NCBI GenBank assembly: GCA_963703385.1 | Contig: OY969816.1 | Location: 2,480,001-2,544,000, forward strand | Direction of reading: 5' to 3' | Source of the DNA: Rhodoblastus sp963703385 | GTDB lineage: Bacteria > Pseudomonadota > Alphaproteobacteria > Rhizobiales > Beijerinckiaceae | Length of the DNA stretch: 64,000 bases | In this document: positions 34,338-42,654 of the stretch, piece by piece | Layout: the number at the start of each line of letters is the position of its first letter | How positions within the stretch are numbered: position 1 is the first letter of the stretch | Translations under genes and position numbers: made by a program | The notes under the pieces: model-generated | Told to the model about the DNA's origin: nothing | Database searches by the model: none | Seen by the model: the letters and a program-made list of their open reading frames with translations, nothing else

Positions 34338-36413
34338 TCAGGCGAGATGCAGCGCGGCGACGACGAGGTCGATCGCCTTGATGCCGACGAAGGGCGCGAC
34401 CAGGCCACCGAGGCCATAGATCAGCAGGTTGCGGCGCAGCAGCGCCGCGGCGCCGATCGGACGATAGGCCACGCCCTTGAGCGCCAGCGGAATGAGCAGC
34501 ACGATGATCACGGCGTTGAAGATCACCGCGGACAGGATCGCCGAGTGCGGCGACGACAGGCGCATGACATTGAGCGCGCCGAGTTCCGGATAAGTCGCCA
34601 GGAACAGGGCGGGCAGGATGGCGAAATATTTCGCCACGTCATTGGCGATCGAGAAGGTGGTCAGCGAGCCGCGGGTCATCAAAAGCTGTTTGCCGATCTC
34701 CACGATCTCGATCAGCTTGGTCGGGTCGCTGTCGAGATCGACCATATTGCCGGCCTCTCGCGCGGCCTGCGTGCCGGTCTGCATGGCCACGCCGACATCG
34801 GCCTGGGCGAGCGCCGGCGCGTCATTGGTGCCGTCGCCGCACATGGCGACGAGGCGCCCGCCGGTCTGCTCCTTGCGAATGAATTTGAGCTTGTCCTCCG
34901 GGGTGGCCTGGGCGAGGAAATCGTCGACGCCAGCTTCGGTGGCTATTGCCGCAGCGGTCAGCGGATTGTCGCCGGTGATCATCACCGTCTTGATGCCCAT
35001 GGCGCGCAAGGCCGCGAAGCGCTCCTTGATGCCCGGCTTGACGACGTCCTTGAGGTGGACGAGACCGAGCAGCGCTCCATTAATCGCCACCGCCAGCGGC
35101 GTGCCGCCGGTGCGGCTGATGCGGTCCACGCCCTGGCGGAATTCCGCCGGCGCCTGATCTGGCGGCAGGCCGACGAAACTCAGCACCGAATCGACCGCGC
35201 CCTTGCGCAGGCTGCTTCCGGCGAGATCGACGCCGGAGAGGCGGGTCTGGGCGGCGAAGGGAATGACCACCGGCGATTTGGCCGACAGGTCGGGCTCGGC
35301 GAGGCCGAAATCGCTCTTGGCGAGGGCGACGATCGAGCGGCCCTCGGGGGTTTCGTCGGCGAGGCTGGAGATCAGGGCGGCCTCCGCCAGCTTGCGCGGC
35401 TCGACGCCCGGCAGTGCGATGAATTCGCTGGCCATGCGGTTGCCGAAGGTGATGGTGCCGGTCTTGTCGAGCAGCAGCGTGTCCACGTCGCCCGCCGCTT
35501 CGACGGCGCGGCCCGAAGTGGCCAGCACGTTGAAGCGCACCAGACGGTCCATGCCGGCGATGCCGATGGCCGAGAGCAGGCCGCCGATGGTGGTCGGGAT
35601 CAGCGTCACCAGCAACGCCACCAGGACGGTCACGCTGACTGTGGTGTTCGAATAAGTCGCAAAGCTCCACAGCGTGACCACCGCGATCAGGAACATGATG
35701 GTGAGGCCGGCGAGCAGCACCGACAAGGCGAGCTCGTTCGGCGTCTTCTGGCGCTCGGCGCCCTCGACCAGCGCGATCATGCGGTCGATGAAGGTGTTCC
35801 CCGGCTGGGCGGTGATGCGCACCTTGATCCAGTCGGACAGGACGGTGGTGCCGCCGGTGACCGCGCAGCGGTCGCCGCCCGCCTCGCGGATGACGGGCGC
35901 CGATTCGCCGGTGATCGCGCTTTCGTTCACCGAGGCGACGCCTTCGATGATGTCGCCGTCCGACGGGATCAGATCGCCGGCTTCAACCAGGACGATGTCG
36001 CCGACGCTCAGGTCGGGCGCCGGGACGGTCGAATAGGCGTCGCCAAGATGACCGCGCCCGTCGGGGTCGAGCAGCCTCTTGGCCAGAGTGTCGCTGCGGG
36101 TGGCGCGCAGGGTCGCCGCCTGGGCCTTGCCGCGCCCCTCGGCCACCGCTTCGGCGAAAGTGGCGAACAGCACGGTGAACCACAGCCACAGCGCGATCTG
36201 GCCGGAAAAGAACGGCGATTCGCCGTGGCCGAAGAAAAGCGCGCGCAGCCACAGGAAAGTCACCAGGGCGGCGACGACCTCGGTGACGAAAATCACCGGA
36301 TTGGCGGCCAGATGATGGGGGCTGAGCTTCTTGATCGAGTCGATCGCGGCGGAGCGGATGATCGCCGCATCGAATAGAGAGAGCTGGTGTTTGGACTCGG
36401 ATTTTTTCGACAT
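34338..36413 (-). CDS. kdpB: KdpB, K+-transporting P-type ATPase subunit B
   Basis: 691 residues. It has the TGES motif (ITGESAPVIRE), the phosphorylation site DKTGTI near residue 315, the KGA nucleotide-site motif, and a GDGTNDAPALAQADVGVAM hinge. It hydrolyses ATP to drive K+ uptake through KdpA. It lies between kdpA and kdpC with short gaps, as usual. Confidence 0.95.
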   Translation of the reverse strand: MSKKSESKHQLSLFDAAIIRSAAIDSIKKLSPHHLAANPVIFVTEVVAALVTFLWLRALFFGHGESPFFSGQIALWLWFTVLFATFAEAVAEGRGKAQAATLRATRSDTLAKRLLDPDGRGHLGDAYSTVPAPDLSVGDIVLVEAGDLIPSDGDIIEGVASVNESAITGESAPVIREAGGDRCAVTGGTTVLSDWIKVRITAQPGNTFIDRMIALVEGAERQKTPNELALSVLLAGLTIMFLIAVVTLWSFATYSNTTVSVTVLVALLVTLIPTTIGGLLSAIGIAGMDRLVRFNVLATSGRAVEAAGDVDTLLLDKTGTITFGNRMASEFIALPGVEPRKLAEAALISSLADETPEGRSIVALAKSDFGLAEPDLSAKSPVVIPFAAQTRLSGVDLAGSSLRKGAVDSVLSFVGLPPDQAPAEFRQGVDRISRTGGTPLAVAINGALLGLVHLKDVVKPGIKERFAALRAMGIKTVMITGDNPLTAAAIATEAGVDDFLAQATPEDKLKFIRKEQTGGRLVAMCGDGTNDAPALAQADVGVAMQTGTQAAREAGNMVDLDSDPTKLIEIVEIGKQLLMTRGSLTTFSIANDVAKYFAILPALFLATYPELGALNVMRLSSPHSAILSAVIFNAVIIVLLIPLALKGVAYRPIGAAALLRRNLLIYGLGGLVAPFVGIKAIDLVVAALHLA

Positions 36414-36511
36414 TTCCGTTTGCCTTTTTTGTGCCGGTCGCTTGCGCGACTGGCGCCCCTCGCGTCAGCTCGGCGGCGCGTTCGCGCCTAACCGAGGCTG
36501 GCGTCTCGGGC

Positions 36512-38221
36512 TCAGAAAATCTTGCCAGCGAACATCAAAAAATGTTCGACGACGGGACCGAGGGCGAGGGCGGGGAAGAATTGCAGGCCGCCGACGATCA
36601 GGATGACGCCGACCACCAGGCCGACGAACAGGGCGCCGTCGGTCGGGAACGTGCCGAGCGAAGCCTGGACCTTCTTCTTGGCGGCGATAGAGCCAGCCAT
36701 GGCCATTACCGGCGCGACATAGCCGAAGCGACCCATGATCATCGCGAGCGCGGTGGTGACGTTATACCATGGCGTATTGGCGTTGATCCCGGCGAAGGCG
36801 GAGCCGTTGTTGCCGGTCGACGACGTATAGGCATAGAGAATTTCCGACAGGCCGTGCGGGCCGTTGTTGGCAAGGCTCGACAGGGCCGAGGGCAGCACCG
36901 CCGCCACAGCCGAGAAGCCGAGGATCGAGAGCGGCAGGATCAGCACCGCCAGCATGGCGAGCTTGACCTCGCGGGATTCGATCTTCTTGCCGAGGAATTC
37001 CGGCGTGCGGCCCACCATCAGCCCGGCGATGAACACCGAGAGAATGGCGAAAACGACCATCCCGTAAAGACCGGAGCCGACGCCGCCCGGCGTGATCTCT
37101 CCAAGCTGGATCAGGAACATCGGAATCATGCCGCCAATCGGCGTGAAGGAATCGTGCATGGCGTTGACGCCGCCGCAGGAGGTGCCGGTCGTCGCGGCCG
37201 CATAAAGCGAGGACAAAGCGATGCCGAAGCGCGTCTCCTTGCCTTCCATATTGCCGTTGGCGGGATCGAGGCCGAGGTGGGTCAGCAGCGGATTTCCAAA
37301 ACTTTCCGCCGCATAGACGATGGCGACGGCGCTCACCAGGAGCACGGCGATAATTTTGAAAAAGGCCCAGCCCTGTTTCTCCGACCCGACCATTTTGCCA
37401 AAAGTGATCACCAGGCCGAAAGAAACGGCCAGCAGCGCCCAGATTTGCAAGAGATTTGTCCAGGCGTTGGGATTCTCGAACGGATGGGCGGCGTTGGCGT
37501 TGAAGAAGCCGCCGCCGTTGGTGCCGAACTGCTTGATCACCTCCTGGCTCGCGATCGGGCCAAGCGCGATGGTCTGTTTGGCGCCTTCGAGCGTGGTGGC
37601 GTCGACCGAGCCGGCCAGGGTCTGCGGCGCGCCGGCCGCGATAAAGGCGATGGCCAGGATGATGCTGATCGGCAGGAAGACATAGAGCGTCGCCCGGGTC
37701 ATATCGACCCAGAAATTGCCGAGCGTCGCCGCGCTGTGGCGGGCGAAGGCGCGAGTCACCGCGATGGCGAGGGCGACGCCGGTCGCGGCCGAGAGGAAAT
37801 TATGCACCGCGAGGCCGGCCATTTGCGAGAAATGGCTCATGGTCGTCTCGCCGCCATAGGCCTGCCAGTTGGTGTTGGTCAGGAAGCTGATCGCGGTGTT
37901 GAAGGCGAGATCGGGCGGGACATTGTCGAAATGCTGCGGATTGAACGGCAGAAAAGCTTGCAGCCTCAGGATCGCATAAAGAGAGGCGAAGCCCGCCGCC
38001 GAAAAGACGAGCATGGCGATCGTATAGGCGAGCCAGTTCTGTTCGCGCTCCGGCGCGACGCCGGCGAGCCGATAGAATGCGTGTTCGACCGGGCCGAGGA
38101 CCGGAGAAAGGAAATTGCGCTCGCCGGAAAAGACGCGCGCCATATGAAGGCCGAGCGGACGCGTGGTGAGCGCGACCAGGCCGAGGATCAGGCCGATTTG
38201 CAGCCAGCCGGAAAGGGTCAT
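36512..38221 (-). CDS. kdpA: KdpA, K+-channel-like subunit
   Basis: 569 residues with about ten membrane helices. The selectivity-filter-like segments are visible (NTNWQAYGGE, EQFGTNGGGF-type sequence, TTGTSCGGVN, SSTGNNGSAFAG). It forms the K+ path of the KdpFABC complex. Complete. Confidence 0.95.
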   Translation of the reverse strand: MTLSGWLQIGLILGLVALTTRPLGLHMARVFSGERNFLSPVLGPVEHAFYRLAGVAPEREQNWLAYTIAMLVFSAAGFASLYAILRLQAFLPFNPQHFDNVPPDLAFNTAISFLTNTNWQAYGGETTMSHFSQMAGLAVHNFLSAATGVALAIAVTRAFARHSAATLGNFWVDMTRATLYVFLPISIILAIAFIAAGAPQTLAGSVDATTLEGAKQTIALGPIASQEVIKQFGTNGGGFFNANAAHPFENPNAWTNLLQIWALLAVSFGLVITFGKMVGSEKQGWAFFKIIAVLLVSAVAIVYAAESFGNPLLTHLGLDPANGNMEGKETRFGIALSSLYAAATTGTSCGGVNAMHDSFTPIGGMIPMFLIQLGEITPGGVGSGLYGMVVFAILSVFIAGLMVGRTPEFLGKKIESREVKLAMLAVLILPLSILGFSAVAAVLPSALSSLANNGPHGLSEILYAYTSSTGNNGSAFAGINANTPWYNVTTALAMIMGRFGYVAPVMAMAGSIAAKKKVQASLGTFPTDGALFVGLVVGVILIVGGLQFFPALALGPVVEHFLMFAGKIF

Positions 38222-38240
38222 GGCGAACTCCGCGGAGATT

Positions 38241-38327
38241 TCAGAAGCGCTCGGGATTGAGCAAGGCGAAAACGAGATAAATCCCGAGCAGGACGGCCAC
38301 GATCAGGCCGAGGATCGGTTCGAACAT
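38241..38327 (-). CDS. kdpF: KdpF small subunit
   Basis: 28 residues in a single hydrophobic helix beginning MFEPILGLIVAVLLGIYLVF and ending NPERF, the KdpF signature. It stabilises the Kdp complex in the membrane. It directly precedes kdpA. Confidence 0.9.
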   Translation of the reverse strand: MFEPILGLIVAVLLGIYLVFALLNPERF

Positions 38328-38338
38328 CCGTGCCTCCG

Positions 38339-38422
38339 TCAGGCCCGAGTCAGGGCTTTGGCGTAAAGAATCATCGCGCCGATCAGGCCGAGGCCTGCGG
38401 CGAGGTAAATGACATCCCACAT
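38339..38422 (-). CDS. Small membrane peptide upstream of kdpF
   Basis: 27 residues: MWDVIYLAAGLGLIGAMILY and a short polar end, a single membrane helix. An AAAGGAG site precedes it, and kdpF starts 11 bases after its stop. Short membrane peptides at this place are frequent in alphaproteobacterial kdp operons. I take it as a real first gene; its role is unknown. Confidence 0.65.
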   Translation of the reverse strand: MWDVIYLAAGLGLIGAMILYAKALTRA

Positions 38423-38561
38423 GGGCTCGCTCCTTTGCGGCTTGTCGGGGGCATATGGCGCCAGCCGGAATAAGGACGCTATCATAGAAAGGGCCGTGGG
38501 GCATAAAGCCGCCATAAAGATTTGACGTTCGGCCATGCGCGCCGCGCAAGCATTTGCGCGT

Positions 38562-39158
38562 TCAGCCGGCCGAAAAATCCATCGCCGCGCGTCGCGCCGC
38601 CTCGCGCATGCGCTCCAATTGTCCCGGTCGCGGAACGCTCCAGCCGATCTGCCGCGCCAGCGCCGCCAGCGGCCGGTTTTCCGCTTGCGCGCTCTCGATC
38701 CGCGCGCTCAGCGCGTCGTGGTCCTCCGTGCGGACGAAATCGCCGGTTCGCCGCACGCAGATGCCGAGGCAGTCGCGCAGCGCCTCGACCACGCCGCAGG
38801 CGGAGCACCGCCAGATTTCCGCGCGCTCGTCTTGTGGAACGGCTTGCGGCGCCTCTCCGCGCGGCGCCTGCGCCAACAGGCTTTTCGCACGTAGGCGCAA
38901 ATCCGTCAGGGCGCGCTCGAAACGTTCGGAAGTCGCCGTTTCCGCGACAATTTTGCCCGCGAATAGTCGCAGAGCCTGGTTGTAGTCGCGGAGGTTAAAA
39001 AAATAGTCGAGCAGGTCGGCGTGGCTCGCCGCATCGACGACGAAGGCGCGCTTGAAATCGCAGGCCGCAATGCAATCCTTGGCGTTTCCCATCGCGCCGC
39101 AGCCGATGCACCGCCATAAAGTCAGAGCATCCGGCGCTGTTTCATCGAGTTCGGCCAT
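38562..39158 (-). CDS. Tandem Cys4 (zinc-ribbon-like) hypothetical protein
   Basis: 198 residues with two copies of the same motif: WRCIGCGAMGNAKDCIAAC near residue 14 and WRCSACGVVEALRDCLGIC near residue 117. Each is C-x2-C-x8-C-x3-C and probably binds a metal. Between them is a helical region. I know no named family. It overlaps the QueA-barrel gene by 17 bases and is translated after it. NnrS is the next gene upstream, so an NO-related role is possible. Confidence 0.6.
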   Translation of the reverse strand: MAELDETAPDALTLWRCIGCGAMGNAKDCIAACDFKRAFVVDAASHADLLDYFFNLRDYNQALRLFAGKIVAETATSERFERALTDLRLRAKSLLAQAPRGEAPQAVPQDERAEIWRCSACGVVEALRDCLGICVRRTGDFVRTEDHDALSARIESAQAENRPLAALARQIGWSVPRPGQLERMREAARRAAMDFSAG

Positions 39159-39459
39159 GTTCCGCCCCGCAGGCAAGCCGCTCGATCGCCTCGTCGAGCG
39201 CGGGGCCGGAGAAGGTGAAGGCAAGCAGGGCGTCGTCGCCCTGGATCGAGCTCACTTCCGCATCGAGGAAGGCCAGCAGGCAGGCCATGCTTTCCGAACT
39301 TTCGCCAAAGCGCAGGCGGTCGCCCGCCCGGACCCGCTCCGCCGGCTTGATCCGCGCGCGCCAGCGACAGGCGTCCACTCTTTCGACCAGCGCCGCCTCG
39401 ACACGCGCGCTTTCTTCTCCGCGAAACCGCAGGCCGACCAATCTGATCTGTTCACGCAT
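39142..39459 (-). CDS. Stand-alone QueA-barrel-like small protein (copy 2)
   Basis: 105 residues, a clear paralog of the protein at 9995-10300: shared GLRFRGEESARVEAALVERV, then WRARIKPAERVRAGDRLRFG and the ESSES and LDAEV blocks, and a FSGPALDEAIERL ending. Both resemble the QueA beta-barrel only. This copy is coupled to the Cys4 protein and lies beside nnrS; the other copy lies beside fdxA. The shared setting suggests a common role in a nitrosative-stress response. Confidence 0.65.
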   Translation of the reverse strand: MREQIRLVGLRFRGEESARVEAALVERVDACRWRARIKPAERVRAGDRLRFGESSESMACLLAFLDAEVSSIQGDDALLAFTFSGPALDEAIERLACGAEHGRTR

Positions 39460-39551
39460 TCGGTTTCTCCCCGCCTTGCTGAACATGAAGGCGCCGGCCC
39501 GTCAATGGGTTCGTGCTTCGACGGCCTTGTCCCGCGCCTTTCGCGGACGGT

Positions 39552-39658
39552 TCTAGAGCATATTCCCGAAAAGTTGATAGATTTTTCGGACAAGAATATG
39601 CGTAAAAACAATGAAATAACGGAGCGCGTTCAACTCTTTGATTTCCGAATGCGCTCTA
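39552..39658 (-). repeat. Dispersed palindromic repeat, copy 2 of 3 (inverted)
   Basis: The inverse of the elements at 23619 and 61631, somewhat more diverged in the middle and at the end. It ends a few bases before the nnrS stop codon, so it may act as part of the 3' end of that transcript. Confidence 0.8.
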
Positions 39659-40837
39659 AAGACGCGGACGAAACATCTCGCGCCCGTAGACCAGAGCAAA
39701 TCCGAGGAAGGCGGCGAGCCAGGCGAAGGCCGCGACATGGAGGAGAATGAAACTCCATTGCGGCGCCAGAGCGGCGGCGATCCGAGCCAGAGCGGCCAGC
39801 ACGATCGAGCCGTAAACGAGCTTTGTCCCCTGCCCCGCCCGCAAGGCGTGGCCGGTGTGGCCGAGGGTCGCCCGGGTCATCACCGCCAGGGTCATCCCCC
39901 CCACCCCGCCCGCCGCCCAGGCGTGCAGCCCGGCGCTCAGAGGGATCGCTGGACTCCAGGCCGCCAGCCCGCTCAGGATGAAGCCGATCGGAATGAAGGC
40001 GAAGGCGAGATGGAGGATCAGCACCAGCGCCTCTCCCGAAGTCCTTTCGCCGGCCCAGCGCGCCAGACGCGCAATATTGAGCAGGCCGGCGCCGACCAGC
40101 GCCAGGCCGACCGCCTTGTTGTCCGGGACGGCGACCCAGCCGGCGAGCGCCGCGATCGACGCCGCCATGCACAAAGCGTCGAAGCGGCCGAATTTTTGCG
40201 GCAGCCGCCCGGCAACGCGGCGCTGCAAGAGAAAAGTATGGGTGAAGCTCGGAACGATCCGTCCCCCGATCAGCATGATCAGCGCGACGAAAACGGCGAT
40301 GGCGAAGCGCCGGCTGTAAGCCGCGTCGCCCCAAAAATGCGCCTCGACATGGAACGAGACATTGGCCGCCGCGAGCAGGGCGACCACGGCCAGAACGCGA
40401 AAATTGCGCCAGTTCTTTCCGGCGAGGATCTCGCGGGCGATGACGAGGGCAAACAGCACAAGGAAGGCGCAATCGATCAGGGCCGCCGCCAGCCAGCCGA
40501 TATGCCCGGACAGGGCCACCGCGAGACGGCCGGAAAGCCAGGCAAGAAACAGGAAAAGCAGCGGCCTGCCGCGCAGGGGAAACCTTCCGGTCCAATTGGG
40601 CACGGCCGTCAGCAGGAAGCCCGCCACCACGGCGCCGCCATAGCCGAACAGGGCCTCGTGCGCATGCCAGTCCATCGGCTGGAAGGCGTTGGACAGCGTG
40701 AGTTCGCCGAAATATTGCGGCAGCCAGAGCATGACGGCGACGACCGCCCATAACGCGCCGGACAGGAAAAACGGTCGAAAACCCTGACTCAATATCGCCG
40801 GCCCGTCGTCCTTGCGCCGGATTCCGAGGTCAGACAT
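39656..40837 (-). CDS. nnrS: NnrS family heme-copper membrane protein
   Basis: 393 residues with twelve hydrophobic segments. Family motifs: SQGFRPFFLSGALWA near the N-terminus, MDWHAHEALFGYGGAVVAGF, GGRIVPSFTHTF, and HAWAAGGVGGMTLAVMTRATLGHTG. NnrS relieves nitrosative stress; it binds heme and copper in the membrane. The ATG at 40837 follows from family length. The Crp/Fnr gene is divergent, with an NnrR-like box between them. Confidence 0.92.
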   Translation of the reverse strand: MSDLGIRRKDDGPAILSQGFRPFFLSGALWAVVAVMLWLPQYFGELTLSNAFQPMDWHAHEALFGYGGAVVAGFLLTAVPNWTGRFPLRGRPLLFLFLAWLSGRLAVALSGHIGWLAAALIDCAFLVLFALVIAREILAGKNWRNFRVLAVVALLAAANVSFHVEAHFWGDAAYSRRFAIAVFVALIMLIGGRIVPSFTHTFLLQRRVAGRLPQKFGRFDALCMAASIAALAGWVAVPDNKAVGLALVGAGLLNIARLARWAGERTSGEALVLILHLAFAFIPIGFILSGLAAWSPAIPLSAGLHAWAAGGVGGMTLAVMTRATLGHTGHALRAGQGTKLVYGSIVLAALARIAAALAPQWSFILLHVAAFAWLAAFLGFALVYGREMFRPRL

Positions 40838-40892
40838 GATGGCTCCTTGGTCGCATCTTCCTCCTCTGGTAAACCACGCTCGAGGCTGCGAC

Positions 40893-40908
40893 TTTGCCCG
40901 GGGGCAAA
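40893..40908. promoter_or_regulatory. NnrR/DNR-type box between nnrS and the crp-like gene
   Basis: TTTGCC-CGGG-GGCAAA, a 16-bp inverted repeat with perfect outer halves. It resembles NnrR and DNR boxes of denitrifiers (TTTGNC-N4-GNCAAA). It would serve the divergent promoters of nnrS and the regulator. Confidence 0.65.
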
Positions 40909-40935
40909 CAGGCGGCGTCGAACGAGGGACATGGC

Positions 40936-41631
40936 ATGGCGCGGCTCGACCGCTCACTGATTGCCGGCGTGCCGGCCTTCGCGAACCTGGGCGCCGAGGC
41001 TCTGGACGACATTCTGTCGCGCGCGCAAATCCTGCGCCTGCTCAAGGGCGAGGCGGCGTTTCGCCAGGGCGAGCCGGCCGAAAAATTCTTCCTGCTGCTG
41101 CACGGCCGCTTACGCGTGACCCGGATCAATGCGGAAGGCGCGCAGATCCTGGTCCGCTTCATCGCGCCCAACGACATGTTCGGCGTGGCCATGGCGATCG
41201 GCGCGGCGGCCTATCCCGGCACGGCGACCGCCGCGGTCGAAATCTTGGCCCTGTCCTGGCCCAACGCCGCCTGGGCCGAACTGATCGCCGCCTATCCCAG
41301 CCTGGCGGTCAAGGCCATGCAATCGCTGGGCGCGCGGCTGATGGACACCCAGGACCGCGTGCTCGACCTCGCCACCCAGCATGTCGAGCAGCGCATCGCC
41401 GGAGCGGTGCTGAAACTCGTGCGCGAGGCCGGCCGCCAGACCGAGGACGGGCTGTTGATCGATTTTCCGCTGTCGCGGCAGGACCTCGCCGAAATGACCG
41501 GCGCGACGCTGCACACCGTCAGCCGGACCCTGAGCGCATGGCAGGCGAAAGGCCTCGTCGATTGCGGCCGCCAGCGCGTCACCGTGGTCGACGCCCAGGG
41601 CCTGGCCGCCATCGCGGCGGGGGGAGAATAG
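40936..41631 (+). CDS. Crp/Fnr-family regulator (NnrR/DNR-like)
   Basis: 231 residues. An N-terminal cyclic-nucleotide-like sensor domain (FRQGEPAEKFFLLLHGRLRVTRI), a long dimer helix (AMQSLGARLMDTQDRVLDLATQHVEQRIAGAVL) and a C-terminal HTH (LSRQDLAEMTGATLHTVSRTLSAW). No Fnr-type N-terminal cysteines are seen, so it is not an oxygen sensor of the FNR type; DNR/NnrR proteins sense NO by heme. The position opposite nnrS supports NO control. Confidence 0.85.
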   Translation: MARLDRSLIAGVPAFANLGAEALDDILSRAQILRLLKGEAAFRQGEPAEKFFLLLHGRLRVTRINAEGAQILVRFIAPNDMFGVAMAIGAAAYPGTATAAVEILALSWPNAAWAELIAAYPSLAVKAMQSLGARLMDTQDRVLDLATQHVEQRIAGAVLKLVREAGRQTEDGLLIDFPLSRQDLAEMTGATLHTVSRTLSAWQAKGLVDCGRQRVTVVDAQGLAAIAAGGE

Positions 41632-41665
41632 AAAACTTTCGAGACGGGCGCGAACGCCTTCCCCT

Positions 41666-42490
41666 TCAGGAAAAAGTTTCGCGCCTTTGCGCCGCGACCG
41701 GAATCGACGCGCGCACCTTGGCGATGAGCGCTTGATCGAGCCGCGCCGACGCAAATCCCGGCGCATCCGAGACCATGGCCACCTTGTGCCCCCAGGGGTC
41801 GCAGATCAGCGAATGGCCATAGGTCAGCCGCGTTTCGCCTTTCGCCTGATGCGCGCCGATCTGGGCGGGCGCGAGAAAATAACATTGCGCCTCGATCGCC
41901 CGCGCCCGGCACAAAACTTCCCAATGGTCCTTGCCGGTCTGGAGGGTGAAAGCCGACGGCGCGACAAGAACTTGCGCGCCGCGCTTGGCCAGCGCCTGAA
42001 AAAGCGCGGGAAAGCGCAGGTCGTAGCAAATGGCGCAGCCGAAGGTCAGGCCCTCGGCCTGATAGGTCACGACGTCGGTTCCGGGCCTGAAAATCGCGCT
42101 TTCGCGATAGGCGGCGCCGTCCGGCGTGGTGACGTCGAACATGTGAATCTTGCGATAGACCGCGATCTCCCGGCCCTCACGGTCGAAAACTACGCTGGTG
42201 TTGGACAGGCGGTCGCCGTCGGCGTTTTTTTCGAGCAGCGAGCCGGCGTGGAGGACGATTCCATGCTTTTTCGCAAGCTCGGCGCCAAGCGCATAAGCCG
42301 GACCTTCGCGTAAAATTTCGGCGGCCTCGAATTTTTCTGAGCTCGAGCCGCCGAGGAAATCGAACACTTCCGGCAGGCCGATCCAGTCCGGCTGTTCCAG
42401 AGCGACCGCCTCCTCGACCAGCCGCCGCGCCTGCGCCAGATTCTTCGCCTTGTCGGCGACCGAATTCATCTGGATCACGCAAGCCTTCAT
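41666..42490 (-). CDS. Carbon-nitrogen hydrolase (nitrilase superfamily)
   Basis: 274 residues. The catalytic triad is visible: Glu in IGLPEVFDFLGG, Lys in VYRKIHMFDV, and Cys in FGCAICYDLRFPALF. It is related to Nit2/omega-amidase and deaminated-glutathione amidase. The ATG at 42490 fits family length. Substrate uncertain, but metabolite repair (deaminated glutathione) is the likeliest for this subfamily. Confidence 0.85.
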   Translation of the reverse strand: MKACVIQMNSVADKAKNLAQARRLVEEAVALEQPDWIGLPEVFDFLGGSSSEKFEAAEILREGPAYALGAELAKKHGIVLHAGSLLEKNADGDRLSNTSVVFDREGREIAVYRKIHMFDVTTPDGAAYRESAIFRPGTDVVTYQAEGLTFGCAICYDLRFPALFQALAKRGAQVLVAPSAFTLQTGKDHWEVLCRARAIEAQCYFLAPAQIGAHQAKGETRLTYGHSLICDPWGHKVAMVSDAPGFASARLDQALIAKVRASIPVAAQRRETFS

Positions 42491-42654
42491 GTCGCCCCGC
42501 CTGTTTCGCGCCAGCAGAGCAAGTTTTGCCTGACGAAACAAGACAAGCCTTTTCCGCTCCGGTCGCCGCAACCCGGCGACCGGAGAATTTGTCATGAACC
42601 GATCGCGCGGAACGGAACAGGCCCGGCGCTGGGCCTGTCCCACTTGTTTGCTTC

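Noticed and set aside
31684..38260. Long plus-strand frames of 609-683 codons across the kdp operon
   Set aside because: They are antisense shadows of kdpD, kdpB and kdpA, Asp/Arg/Gly/His-rich without any recognisable domain.
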